This document shows positions 17,412 through 26,081 of a DNA stretch of 64,000 nt, in pieces; the stretch's first letter is position 1, and each line of letters opens with the position of its first letter. The stretch covers positions 1 to 64,000 of the IMG/VR virus record IMGVR_UViG_3300028299_000132, one strand, 5' to 3'. A model generated the notes under the pieces. That model had not been told where the DNA came from. It did not search any database and saw only the letters and a list, made by a program, of their open reading frames with translations. The position numbers were made by a program, and so were the translations under genes. The stretch comes from a virus.

Positions 17412-18227
17412 TTATATTCTTTCTATAATTAGTTTTGTGTGTGTTGTATTTTTTATCACTATTCCAAACGCTTTAATAATTCTTTTCTGTATTGGTTCAA
17501 ATATGAAATTATTTTTGTAAATCATCTTATAATTTCTTGGTATTTTTTTATATAATGTTTCTAGGGTTATTGGTAAATAATTTTCTTTAACCTCCCGTTC
17601 CCAATTATCTATGTAAGAAAATTTCAATAACCAATGTAAAAATGTTCTATAATCATTATCTATTAGACCCCAGATGTTTTCAAAAGAGTTGAGATATTTT
17701 TTATCCGATAGTTTATTAACTTTTTTAACATCTTCTAAAAATTCTTCTTTACTAATACTCGCTGATGGTATCATATCACGGATAACAATATATTTAAAAC
17801 AACCACCAAAAACTTTTTCTTCCCAAAACTTTTTAATTTCTTTTGTATCAGAATAAGAATATACTTCGTGTATAACACTAGATAATAACAATACTGAATT
17901 TTTATAATTTTTAGCTATATTTATAACATCATTCCAATTATTGGTAAATTTAGCGGATGGGACATTTGATTTAGCTAGATTTAACATATCTGTAGAAACA
18001 TCATATCCAACTAATTGTATTGAAGAATCTGTTTTATTTATATTTTTTAATATTTTTCCGTCAGCACATCCAAAATCAACTATTAAATCAGTATCTATTT
18101 TTTCCATAAAAAATAACTTATCTACTACTGATTTCTCTAATCCTTTATTGTAACTACTAATATTTTCTATAGGTGATTCCTTTACCTTTTCTAATAATCT
18201 AAATATTTTATATGAATATAGTCTCAT
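17412..18227 (-). CDS. SAM-dependent methyltransferase
   Basis: 271 residues with a class I methyltransferase core: motif I DFGCADGKIL (about residue 55), an acidic loop VGYDVSTDML, and LLLSSVIHEVYSY in the motif IV region. Substrate unknown. The C-terminal 130 residues are a family-specific cap. It converges with the polymerase gene, stop to stop with a 2-base gap. A TTAATATATA element ends 6 bases before its ATG. Confidence 0.78.
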   Translation of the reverse strand: MRLYSYKIFRLLEKVKESPIENISSYNKGLEKSVVDKLFFMEKIDTDLIVDFGCADGKILKNINKTDSSIQLVGYDVSTDMLNLAKSNVPSAKFTNNWNDVINIAKNYKNSVLLLSSVIHEVYSYSDTKEIKKFWEEKVFGGCFKYIVIRDMIPSASISKEEFLEDVKKVNKLSDKKYLNSFENIWGLIDNDYRTFLHWLLKFSYIDNWEREVKENYLPITLETLYKKIPRNYKMIYKNNFIFEPIQKRIIKAFGIVIKNTTHTKLIIERI

Positions 18228-18233
18228 AAAAGA

Positions 18234-18243
18234 TATATATTAA
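18234..18243 (-). promoter_or_regulatory. Candidate phage promoter TTAATATATA
   Basis: Exact minus-strand copy 6 bases from the ATG at 18227, so the transcript would be close to leaderless. Confidence 0.5.
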
Positions 18244-18253
18244 AATATTCTTA

Positions 18254-19744
18254 TCATTTAGTTGATTCTGGTCTTCTCGCAGCGGAACGATGAGAATATC
18301 TACCTGGTATCGTCACTGAAGTTTGTGTAGGTTGTTCAATTACATTTTTTTTTTCTAATTTTTCATTTATAACTCTCAGTTTGTAATCAAATTCAGCTTT
18401 CATATCTCGTATTATATCTTCTACATTGTCCTTATTATCAATATTTTGAAGTCTTTCACCCATATTTTCTATATATTCTTTGAAATCGTCTTTAAGATTT
18501 TCTGTATAGTCATTTATCAAATTTTTTATTTTGTCATCAGTATAATCTTTCTTCAAATTACCAATTTGATATTTTATATTATCTAATTCTGTCTTAATAT
18601 CATCATAATCTGATGTATTTGATATCAATTCAGTTATTTCTTTTTCTTCAAAAATAGATGTGTCAACAGAATTGTCAAGAGTTTTTTTTTCACTCTCAGT
18701 TGTATCTTCCTGACTTACAATATCTTCCGTTTCTTCTTGTTTTTCACTGATAATCTCTGATTCTAATTCATCAGTAACCACTTCGGGTTCTAGATTCTCG
18801 ATTTTTTCTTTTTTCTTGAAAACTTTTTTGAAACTATTAAGAATGTCAATTTTCTTTTTCTTCTTAGGGTCCTCAACAACAATTATCCGATTATCGTCTA
18901 ATTCACCAATTTTAACCATTGAAAGTCTATTAGCGACGATTATAAGTAATATCGCGAATGGGTCAAACACGAATATGATTAAAGATATCAAAAATCCAAC
19001 AACATCATCCATAGGTTTTCCTGATAAATCAGCGAGATATTTTAATGGCCCAATTTCTACCGAGATATCAGAACTTTCTAATTCTAATATTTCCCTATCA
19101 TATTTACTTATTGAATCGTTTAAAGAGTTTATTTTTGCGTATAATTGTGTATTTTGTTCTCTTAAATCATTTATCTGAGTATCAACTTCTTTTATATTAT
19201 TTTGTGTTTCTCTCGCTCTGTTTCTAAATACAGAACTTTGATTATTAGTTAATGTAGTATCAGTACTCTTGTTATAAAGATTTGATACAACATTTTCTTG
19301 TGTAGTTCTATTTCCTATATAAGTATTTATTTGATTATTTTTACTATCAATTTCTTTTTGATATCTATCAATTTCTAATTGAAATGTAGATTTTCGTTGG
19401 TCTGCGATTTTGGTTTCTTTTTGTATAGTTGTATATTTATTTGAAGTCGCATCGTACGCGTTTTTTAAAAACCCATATATACCAAGTGATGTTAAAGACA
19501 TTATACCAACAATCATACAGATGGATATAAATTTTATAATATTAGAGAAAATTTTCCAAAATCTGTATATAACACTAACATATACTAATTTTCCAAATTC
19601 TAAAGCCCCAAACAATATTAATGCTGATATTCCCGCACCAGCGAACAGTTTAGAGAGACCAAAAACACTAAAATACGCTGCGGTTCCAGCGATAACAATA
19701 GCTGTGAATGATAACAAAAGTACAAACAACCATGTTTTTTTCAT
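18254..19744 (-). CDS. Membrane protein with long coiled coil, 496 aa
   Basis: Three hydrophobic segments near the N-terminus (about 5-25, 34-55, 68-92), a long Gln/Asn-rich coiled coil (about 100-235), a fourth hydrophobic segment (FLISLIIFVFDPFAILLIIV, about 247-268), then a Lys-rich stretch and an acidic coiled-coil cytoplasmic tail (about 310-470). The layout resembles DUF4407-type membrane proteins seen in Bacteroidetes and their phages. It could anchor to the host inner membrane. Function not known. Confidence 0.75.
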   Translation of the reverse strand: MKKTWLFVLLLSFTAIVIAGTAAYFSVFGLSKLFAGAGISALILFGALEFGKLVYVSVIYRFWKIFSNIIKFISICMIVGIMSLTSLGIYGFLKNAYDATSNKYTTIQKETKIADQRKSTFQLEIDRYQKEIDSKNNQINTYIGNRTTQENVVSNLYNKSTDTTLTNNQSSVFRNRARETQNNIKEVDTQINDLREQNTQLYAKINSLNDSISKYDREILELESSDISVEIGPLKYLADLSGKPMDDVVGFLISLIIFVFDPFAILLIIVANRLSMVKIGELDDNRIIVVEDPKKKKKIDILNSFKKVFKKKEKIENLEPEVVTDELESEIISEKQEETEDIVSQEDTTESEKKTLDNSVDTSIFEEKEITELISNTSDYDDIKTELDNIKYQIGNLKKDYTDDKIKNLINDYTENLKDDFKEYIENMGERLQNIDNKDNVEDIIRDMKAEFDYKLRVINEKLEKKNVIEQPTQTSVTIPGRYSHRSAARRPESTK

Positions 19745-20034
19745 AATTTTTCTTATTTTTTGTATCCTGTATATATTTTTAAAAAAATATCATTAAAAGT
19801 TGTATTTTTCTAGTAATATTTTTTACTATATACGACTTACATACATATATAGAAGTTTTTATATCTAGTTAAAAATCAGATAGATATAAAAATAAAAATA
19901 AACAAATATAAGTTTATTTATTGGTTCATAACATTTTATCTAGAATAAAAATAGAAGATAACCTTGTCTTTTTTGGGTTTTTTTACAAAAAATGTGCGAG
20001 TATGGTTATAAAATCACAAAAATAAAAAAATATA
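19745..20034 (+). other. Divergent intergenic region, 290 bp
   Basis: Separates a minus-strand membrane protein gene from a plus-strand lysozyme-like gene, so it should hold promoters for both. AAATATATAC lies about 30 bases upstream of the minus gene. I see only A/T-rich tracts, a TTTTTTGGGTTTTTTT run near 19970-19986, and no RNA gene or clear hairpin. Confidence 0.5.
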
Positions 20035-20679
20035 ATGAAAAATGAAATCACATTTAAAAAACTACTATACCCAATCTTAATAACACTATATTTTTTATCA
20101 ATGGTATGTTATATTGCGTACCTAGATACTGAAAAAACAAATTTGAAAAACGACAACAAAATCTTAGCTGATTCATTGATGATAGCTAGAGATTCAGCGA
20201 ATACTCTTATTATGACATCTGATTCTTTAATCGAGGAGTTAAAAAGAACAAAAGATTTCTATAATTTCCTTTATGATATCGCTGATAGAGAAAGTGGGAT
20301 AAATCAATATTCTACGAATAAATATGGGATGATGGGATTATTTCAATTTAGTCCAAAGACACTCAGGTTCCTAGGGTTGGAAGTTAATAGGAGAACTTAT
20401 CTATCAGATGTGGATTTACAGGTAAATTCAATGATTTCTTATATGAAATTCAATAAAGTAAGATTATCTAGATATATAAAAAAATATGATGGTAAAAAAT
20501 ACAGAGGAGTTCATATAACAGAGAGTGGGTTACTCGCTGGAGCACATTTAGTGGGTGCAGGTGGTGTTATTGAATTTTTTGATAGACAGGGTAAGTATAA
20601 TATGTGTGACGCAAACAATGTACATGTATCAACATATATAAGGGATTTTTCAGGACACAATATGGCACTCCTGAATTAA
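20035..20679 (+). CDS. Membrane-anchored lytic-transglycosylase-like protein
   Basis: 214 residues: an N-terminal membrane segment (about 9-29), a short coiled stalk, then a lysozyme-like domain with the likely catalytic Glu in FLYDIADRESG and the GLFQF block, and conserved ITESGLLAGAHLVG. The second copy of this domain is at 23984-24691. It should act on peptidoglycan from the periplasmic side, either as the lysis enzyme or in DNA entry. It converges on its neighbour, with both stop codons sharing one TTAA at 20676-20679. Confidence 0.75.
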   Translation: MKNEITFKKLLYPILITLYFLSMVCYIAYLDTEKTNLKNDNKILADSLMIARDSANTLIMTSDSLIEELKRTKDFYNFLYDIADRESGINQYSTNKYGMMGLFQFSPKTLRFLGLEVNRRTYLSDVDLQVNSMISYMKFNKVRLSRYIKKYDGKKYRGVHITESGLLAGAHLVGAGGVIEFFDRQGKYNMCDANNVHVSTYIRDFSGHNMALLN

Positions 20680-21098
20680 AATGTTATATTACCCAAATCA
20701 AATGAAAATGAATTACTTTTGAGTTTTGGTGGTTTTTTTGATAGGGGATATTTTTTGAATTTATTATTTATTGAATTGTTACAAGATTTTTTTAAACTAA
20801 CTAACAGTTTTGATAATTTTGTATAACCAAAATAAGATAATCTGTTACTTGGATATATTTCTAATATCTCTTGTCTTATTTTTGTCTTATTATTATAATA
20901 GTAAATAATAATACTATTAAATTCTTTTCTTTCATTATGTATGTGTAAATCAATATTAAGATATTTATTGTCTGTTATTTTATGGTTTGCTGAAAATATA
21001 TAAAATTTACTAGTTATGTTATATGAATATGACCAATCCAATTTATTGGTTTTAGTAAAATTTATAATATTATTTATGATTTTAGAATCTTTATCCAT
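20676..21098 (-). CDS. Hypothetical basic protein, 140 aa
   Basis: Unrecognised. Tyr/Asn/Lys-rich, probably a small beta-sheet domain followed by a basic Pro-containing tail (KKYPLSKKPPKLKS). Last gene of a minus-strand run of four that starts at 22381; its start touches the stop of the gene upstream. Confidence 0.68.
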   Translation of the reverse strand: MDKDSKIINNIINFTKTNKLDWSYSYNITSKFYIFSANHKITDNKYLNIDLHIHNERKEFNSIIIYYYNNKTKIRQEILEIYPSNRLSYFGYTKLSKLLVSLKKSCNNSINNKFKKYPLSKKPPKLKSNSFSFDLGNITF

Positions 21099-21694
21099 TA
21101 TGATTTATTTCTAATAGCCTTTATTACGGTTTCTTTACTTATTTTATTATGTTTTAAAAAATCTTTAAGACTATTGTGAGTAAGAACTTGCATTAAAGTA
21201 AAATTATCACCCAACATACAAGTATAATATCCTGTTACTTTTTCTTCATCTGTTAAATTTTCCCATTCATCCAAATGTTCAATAGAATTATCACTTACCG
21301 CTGTTGGACACATACCAATGGGTTCTTCTTGTAAATTTTCCCAAGGTCTATCCATCTTGGTGTTTAAATTAGAAAATTCTACATATCCATCTGAAACAGG
21401 TTTGTCTATTTCATTATGTTTTGAATCCATAAATTTTACATTAAAACTAACTAAACTCTTCATATTTTCGGATTTCGTTAGGTTATATAATTTATCTATA
21501 TCAAATTTAATATTTTTTATTCTAAATATCAAATTATTTTCATCATTTTTAAAATTTCTTAAAAACATCATAAGATCCTGAATAAAGGGTCCGAATTCAC
21601 TAGATCCTTTCCTAAATTCACCAAATTCAGAAAATTTTATGATTCTATCATCGGTTGGTACTAATAAATCTTCAAATTTTTTATAATTCTTCAT
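21098..21694 (-). CDS. Hypothetical tagged protein, 198 aa
   Basis: Start chosen at 21694 (MKNYKKFEDLLVPTDD) rather than 21715, because it matches the shared tag and is preceded by AGGAAGAAG, a possible ribosome-binding site. This tag lacks a perfect [LI]-x-E site. The body is unrecognised; a segment GEFRKGSSEFGPFIQDLMMFL and a later TGYYTCMLGDNFTLMQVL stand out as domain-like. Overlaps the upstream gene by 14 bases. Confidence 0.7.
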   Translation of the reverse strand: MKNYKKFEDLLVPTDDRIIKFSEFGEFRKGSSEFGPFIQDLMMFLRNFKNDENNLIFRIKNIKFDIDKLYNLTKSENMKSLVSFNVKFMDSKHNEIDKPVSDGYVEFSNLNTKMDRPWENLQEEPIGMCPTAVSDNSIEHLDEWENLTDEEKVTGYYTCMLGDNFTLMQVLTHNSLKDFLKHNKISKETVIKAIRNKS

Positions 21695-22001
21695 CTTCTT
21701 CCTCATCAAAGACATTTTTTATTTCATAATCTTTCATTTCTGAACTAACCTTCTCTCTTATCTCTTCAACTGGTTTATGTAACATTTTCTTATCAATTGG
21801 TATTTCAATTTCATCATCAAAATCATCATCAACACTATTTTCTAGTTCTTCAATACTTTCATTATTAAAGTTAATTTCATCTTCCCATACATCCGATGGT
21901 GTATTTTTAATATTTTTCAGTGTATCATCTTCTTCTATATCAATTTGATTATCCAATTTACTTTCTTTAATAAATTTACTGAAATTTTTTAAATATTCCA
22001 T
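21681..22001 (-). CDS. Hypothetical acidic tagged protein, 106 aa
   Basis: Begins MEYLKNFSKFIKESKLD, a tag with IKE, followed by a very acidic low-complexity chain (runs of Glu and Asp to the end, DEEEDEEL). T4 internal proteins and scaffold-associated proteins are also highly charged, so a head-internal protein is a fair guess. No enzyme domain. Confidence 0.7.
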   Translation of the reverse strand: MEYLKNFSKFIKESKLDNQIDIEEDDTLKNIKNTPSDVWEDEINFNNESIEELENSVDDDFDDEIEIPIDKKMLHKPVEEIREKVSSEMKDYEIKNVFDEEEDEEL

Positions 22002-22018
22002 TTTAATATTTTATTTTT

Positions 22019-22381
22019 TTAAATTAAAGTAACCATATCAACCTCTGGGTATTCCTCTAATTTATGTAGTTCTCCATTATTTTTTATATAAATAATACCA
22101 GTAAAAGCCCATTTATGAAGTATTTCAAATCCATCATCTTTTAATTTTTCAATAAAAATATTGATATCACCATCTGGATAGTAAAATCTAGTCTTTAATG
22201 AAACACGATAATCTTTCACTGGGGTGGCTGCCATAGGAGCGGCATCAATACTACTAATATTATCTGATTTTCCAAAGACATTAATTCCTAGATTTTTTTT
22301 TATATTATCTAGTATAGGCCAATTACTTTTATTTATTTCATTTATTTCTGAAAATTCTTCAAAATATTTTATAGTATTCAT
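22019..22381 (-). CDS. Hypothetical tagged protein, 120 aa
   Basis: Begins MNTIKYFEEFSEINEINKS, with INE as a possible prohead-protease site. The C-terminal half (VSLKTRFYYPDGDINIFIEKLKDDGFEI) looks like a small alpha/beta domain. Unrecognised. First gene of the run to 20676. Confidence 0.72.
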   Translation of the reverse strand: MNTIKYFEEFSEINEINKSNWPILDNIKKNLGINVFGKSDNISSIDAAPMAATPVKDYRVSLKTRFYYPDGDINIFIEKLKDDGFEILHKWAFTGIIYIKNNGELHKLEEYPEVDMVTLI

Positions 22382-22398
22382 AATATTTTATTTTTTTA

Positions 22399-22430
22399 CA
22401 ACAATTATGTTGTGTATCTTTATATATTAA
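22399..22430 (-). promoter_or_regulatory. Candidate promoter plus small leader hairpin
   Basis: TTAATATATA on the minus strand at 22421-22430. Between it and the ATG at 22381, ACAACATAATTGTTGT forms a 6-bp hairpin near 22399-22414 in the leader. It would drive the 22381 to 20676 run. Confidence 0.45.
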
Positions 22431-22501
22431 AAAAAAATGTTAAAAAATATATTTCATAATATCATTTAACTTTATTATATTTAAGAAAAAATTTACAACA
22501 T

Positions 22502-23905
22502 ATGAGTAAAATAGTTGACACTTTATTTGATGGTATATTAGTATATGATGACTCTAATCATATACAGAAAGAGGAAGTTGTTGAAGAAACTAAATCAAAG
22601 ACAGATTACAAGAAATACACATCAAAATTTTTCTTTCCAAAAAAGAAAGAAGAAGAAATAAATGAGGATGATGATACTCCGAGATATAAATGTGATACAA
22701 TGTCAACTATGAGTGTATCTGGTTTTATTGATTTATTGGAAGATAATGGATATAAAAGTGGTGTAAAGAAATGGAATGTTTTTATACCAAATGGATATAA
22801 TGATATTGATGAAAAATTAAAAAAAGTAAAAATATCCAATGATGAACAATTTATATTCGCTATTCCAGGGTGTGATAATCTAGTTAGTAAATATAATGTT
22901 TGGAAGAGTTTAGTGGATAAATACGGCCGTGAAACCGCGTCAACCATCGTTCCAGAATCATTTTTACTAGATAATAAAGAAGATGTTGAATTATTAAAAA
23001 AATTTGATAATCAGAAGTTTATCCTAAAGAAAAAGAAACAACGAAAACTTGGATTAAAATTAGTTGATAAAATTGAAGATATTTCAAAACTAAAAAAAGA
23101 AGAATACACAATAGCACAAAAATACTTAAAACCATTTCTAGTTAATGACAGGAAAGTAAATCTTAGAATATACTTACTTATTACATTGAAAAACAATGAA
23201 ATAACTATTTATGTTTCAAAATTTGGTTCCTGCATTTATACAAAACACGAATATGATCATAGTTCGTGTGATTTTGAAAAAAATATCACATCATATAATA
23301 TGGATTTATCAATCTATGAAGAGAATCCATTGACACTAGAACAATTAAAAACTTATCTGAAAAATAATGGGTTCGACCACATTGATATTTTTTCTAAAAT
23401 AGAGAATAAGATAAAATTGTTTATTTGTGCGATAAAAGATCAATTGGGTGATGAAAAATTTAATAAAAATATGTGTTTTCAGGTTTTTGGTATGGATTTT
23501 ATCCTAGATGAGAATTTAGACCCATTTCTATTAGAATGTAATAAAGGTCCAGAGATGAAACCAAAGGTAACACAAATAGAAGATCCAGATGATATTACAG
23601 AGGATATGATAAATCAAATTAATATTCTTAAAGAAACATTAAATAATGGTGATGATGGCATTGACAAAATCAAAAAGATTAAATCTTGTTACATAAAAAT
23701 TTATAAAGGATTTCCAAAAAATGTTTCAAGAACTGTTATAATGGAAAGAATTGAAAAATTCTATAAAGAAGAAAAAGAACTTGATTCATATCCAAATGGT
23801 TATATAACAGGAAATGGAATTAAAGTTCAAAAAGATACATTACATATAATGAATCTCATAGAGAATAATGAAAATAATGGATTTATAAAAGTTGATGTTA
23901 AATGA
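22502..23905 (+). CDS. Tubulin-tyrosine-ligase-like ATP-grasp protein
   Basis: 467 residues. The ATP-grasp part (about 120-370) follows the TTL family: KFILKKKKQRKLGLKLV (ATP lysine region), IAQKYLKPFLVNDRKVNLRIYLLIT (the QKYI..PLL..KFDLR-type block), and the metal-binding block FGMDFILDENLDPFLLECNKGP at about 329-350, with Glu346 and Asn348. TTL-family enzymes ligate an amino acid to a protein C-terminus or side chain using ATP. The N-terminal 110 residues and last 90 are unrelated to TTL that I can see. Ends at a strong bidirectional terminator. No tubulin-like gene is in this window. Confidence 0.8.
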   Translation: MSKIVDTLFDGILVYDDSNHIQKEEVVEETKSKTDYKKYTSKFFFPKKKEEEINEDDDTPRYKCDTMSTMSVSGFIDLLEDNGYKSGVKKWNVFIPNGYNDIDEKLKKVKISNDEQFIFAIPGCDNLVSKYNVWKSLVDKYGRETASTIVPESFLLDNKEDVELLKKFDNQKFILKKKKQRKLGLKLVDKIEDISKLKKEEYTIAQKYLKPFLVNDRKVNLRIYLLITLKNNEITIYVSKFGSCIYTKHEYDHSSCDFEKNITSYNMDLSIYEENPLTLEQLKTYLKNNGFDHIDIFSKIENKIKLFICAIKDQLGDEKFNKNMCFQVFGMDFILDENLDPFLLECNKGPEMKPKVTQIEDPDDITEDMINQINILKETLNNGDDGIDKIKKIKSCYIKIYKGFPKNVSRTVIMERIEKFYKEEKELDSYPNGYITGNGIKVQKDTLHIMNLIENNENNGFIKVDVK

Positions 23906-23954
23906 ACTACTTTTAGCACGCCTAAAACAGTTGTTTTCTTTGATGGTAAAATGT

Positions 23955-23986
23955 AAAAAAAGGACTTCATTTGAAGTCCTTTTTTA
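23955..23986. terminator. Bidirectional rho-independent terminator
   Basis: AGGACTTCA (23961-23969) pairs with TGAAGTCCT (23972-23980), flanked by A-run and T-run. It serves the convergent TTL-like gene and the lysozyme-like gene at 23984-24691. Confidence 0.85.
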
Positions 23987-24691
23987 TGGTAATCCAGCTA
24001 TATTTCCTTGTTTATTTTTTATCTTATAATCATAAAATAATATAAGATATTCCTCTAATGATGTATTCAATCCATCGGTTCCGATTATTTTACCATTAGT
24101 TCTTAGATATGTTTTAACAGTATTAAAACCAACCAAATGTGATGCTGCAACAATCCCAGTTCTTGTTATAGGAATATTGTTAATTTTTTTATTTTTGTAT
24201 TTTTTTATATAATCTTTCATATAAACATTTTCAATCAACCATAGGTATCTTTCAACAACTACCAATTGATCAGCGGGTGGAAATATAAAAGGATTTTTCT
24301 TAAAGTCTTGTGTTTTAATGTGTGAATATCCGACATCCGTTCTCGCTCTATGACCAATCTGCCATAATCCAATATGACCACTAGTTGTATCTCTCCAATT
24401 TCCATCGGATTCTCTTACCGCTAAATCATAAAGAAAATGTTCATAATTTTTATTTTTAGCGTTTGGTAGTATTCTTTTTAATAATTTTTTATTATCTTCT
24501 GGTATATTTTTACCTAATTTTATTGATTTTAGTTTTCTAATGTAAATACTATCAACTATTCTATATTCTTTTTTAATAATTTCAATTGGTTTATAAATAG
24601 TTATTATTGATAATTCTTTACCAGTTGATGATGTTATATCATATGGCATAAGTAAAAATAAAAGAGAAAGTATTGATATAATAATTTTCAT
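23984..24691 (-). CDS. Secreted lytic-transglycosylase-like protein
   Basis: 235 residues with an N-terminal hydrophobic signal peptide (about 1-20). The lysozyme-like domain has the probable catalytic Glu in FLYDLAVRESDGNW, then GLWQIGHRA, and ITRTGIVAASHLVG, aligning with the paralogue at 20035-20679 through the same blocks. One copy is anchored and the other secreted, so they may serve different steps (entry and lysis). Specific bond cleaved is not shown. Confidence 0.74.
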   Translation of the reverse strand: MKIIISILSLLFLLMPYDITSSTGKELSIITIYKPIEIIKKEYRIVDSIYIRKLKSIKLGKNIPEDNKKLLKRILPNAKNKNYEHFLYDLAVRESDGNWRDTTSGHIGLWQIGHRARTDVGYSHIKTQDFKKNPFIFPPADQLVVVERYLWLIENVYMKDYIKKYKNKKINNIPITRTGIVAASHLVGFNTVKTYLRTNGKIIGTDGLNTSLEEYLILFYDYKIKNKQGNIAGLP

Positions 24692-24770
24692 TTATAAATT
24701 TTTTTAATGAATTCAAATATAAATAAAAAAATTAAATAAAAAAATTATTTTATATTTATGATTTTATTTT

Positions 24771-24780
24771 TTAATATATA
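24771..24780 (+). promoter_or_regulatory. Candidate phage promoter TTAATATATA
   Basis: Exact plus-strand copy 17 bases upstream of the ATG at 24798; CTATAAAGG immediately before the ATG may supply a weak ribosome site. Confidence 0.5.
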
Positions 24781-24797
24781 CAAAAAAACTATAAAGG

Positions 24798-26081
24798 ATG
24801 AAATTAAAACAATATAAAGATTTCATTTATGAAGCGGAGGAATTTGATATCTTAGACGAATTAGATGATGAATTTGATAGCATAACATTATCAGATAGAT
24901 TGAAAAATAGATTATTAACATTAAAAAAAGGTCAGTCATCTAAGATATCAGTTGGTGATGTGATTGTAAAAAATGATAAAGGTGATGGAAAACTCCCAAA
25001 ACATGCCATTGATTTTTTAAATAAAAAGAAGAGATTCAAAGTACTAAGAATGAACGATAAGGGTAAATTAGATTTAGGATGTAGTGAAGTATATAGAAGA
25101 GAATCTGATAATAAGAAAATAAGAAAAGTTTTTTATTTTTCTCCAAATAGATTTATGAAAACAGATAACTTAGATCCAGTATCACAATTTATTCTATCAC
25201 TAGAAGATATAGAAAAGAAAAATCTTATTGACACACCACTAGATTTCTTAGATGTTGATATGAAGGGTAATTTCACCTTTTTGTCTAGAAGATTTGTTGA
25301 ACCAGGAACGGATTCGTTTAAATCAGCGAAAAGGCAGCCAGCGGGGTTGAATAAAATATTAAATAGAATAGTAACAAAAGAATATTATGACACTAATTTA
25401 AAATCAAGAGATATAGAATTGTTCCTTAATCAATGGAGAGCGTTATTTGATACATCCTTAAATGCAAGAGTTTTAGAAGGTAATGATATTTTAGATGTAT
25501 ATAATCGTGAATTAATGAGTGATGGATGGAAACATTCTTCATGTGCAGCTTTCAATAGTTTAAAATCCGCGGATGTTAATAAATTTAAAGTATTTACAGA
25601 AAATCCACAAGTAAAAGCTCTCGCGATATACTCTAAGGGTAAAATACAGGGTAGGAGATTAATGTTTGATGGAATACAGAGTGAGACACATGGTAAATAT
25701 AAAAAAGGAGACCATGTTAAAATATTAAACAATTTCTATGGTGAAGGTGGTTCTGGTTCCAAAGTTGATCAGGTTATGTTAGAATGGGCGAAAGATAATG
25801 GTGTTGGTCATGTTGGTGGTGGTTATGGTGGAGGTATGGGCAGAGGATCTGGTGGTGTGAAAGATATATTTAGAATAAAATTAGATAACACTAGATTTCC
25901 TTCTTTTCCACCCATAGATATTTTCTATGTTAATTTCAAAACAAATGAAGTATCTTATCCAAATCCAGGTGGTGCTGGATGGCAGCAGATGTATGGTGCT
26001 CGTTGTCCAAAAGATTTGTTAGTTAAATCAAAAGTTTCATCCATATTCAAAAAAGATAAAGAAGAACCAACTGAAGATTAA
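24798..26081 (+). CDS. Tagged phage protein, 427 aa
   Basis: Begins MKLKQYKDFIYEAEEFD, the closest match in the window to the T4 capsid-targeting peptide (MKTYQEFIAEA), with IYE followed by Ala as the predicted gp21-type cut. The C-terminal half (HSSCAAFNS, VKALAIYSKGKIQGRRLMFDG, WAKDNG) resembles a domain common in phage hypothetical proteins, where the pattern is SC-M, enzyme-like GRAL-W and DRIYT. A glycine-rich loop (GGGYGGGMGRGSGG) sits near residue 345. Likely packaged in the head; activity unknown. Confidence 0.75.
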   Translation: MKLKQYKDFIYEAEEFDILDELDDEFDSITLSDRLKNRLLTLKKGQSSKISVGDVIVKNDKGDGKLPKHAIDFLNKKKRFKVLRMNDKGKLDLGCSEVYRRESDNKKIRKVFYFSPNRFMKTDNLDPVSQFILSLEDIEKKNLIDTPLDFLDVDMKGNFTFLSRRFVEPGTDSFKSAKRQPAGLNKILNRIVTKEYYDTNLKSRDIELFLNQWRALFDTSLNARVLEGNDILDVYNRELMSDGWKHSSCAAFNSLKSADVNKFKVFTENPQVKALAIYSKGKIQGRRLMFDGIQSETHGKYKKGDHVKILNNFYGEGGSGSKVDQVMLEWAKDNGVGHVGGGYGGGMGRGSGGVKDIFRIKLDNTRFPSFPPIDIFYVNFKTNEVSYPNPGGAGWQQMYGARCPKDLLVKSKVSSIFKKDKEEPTED

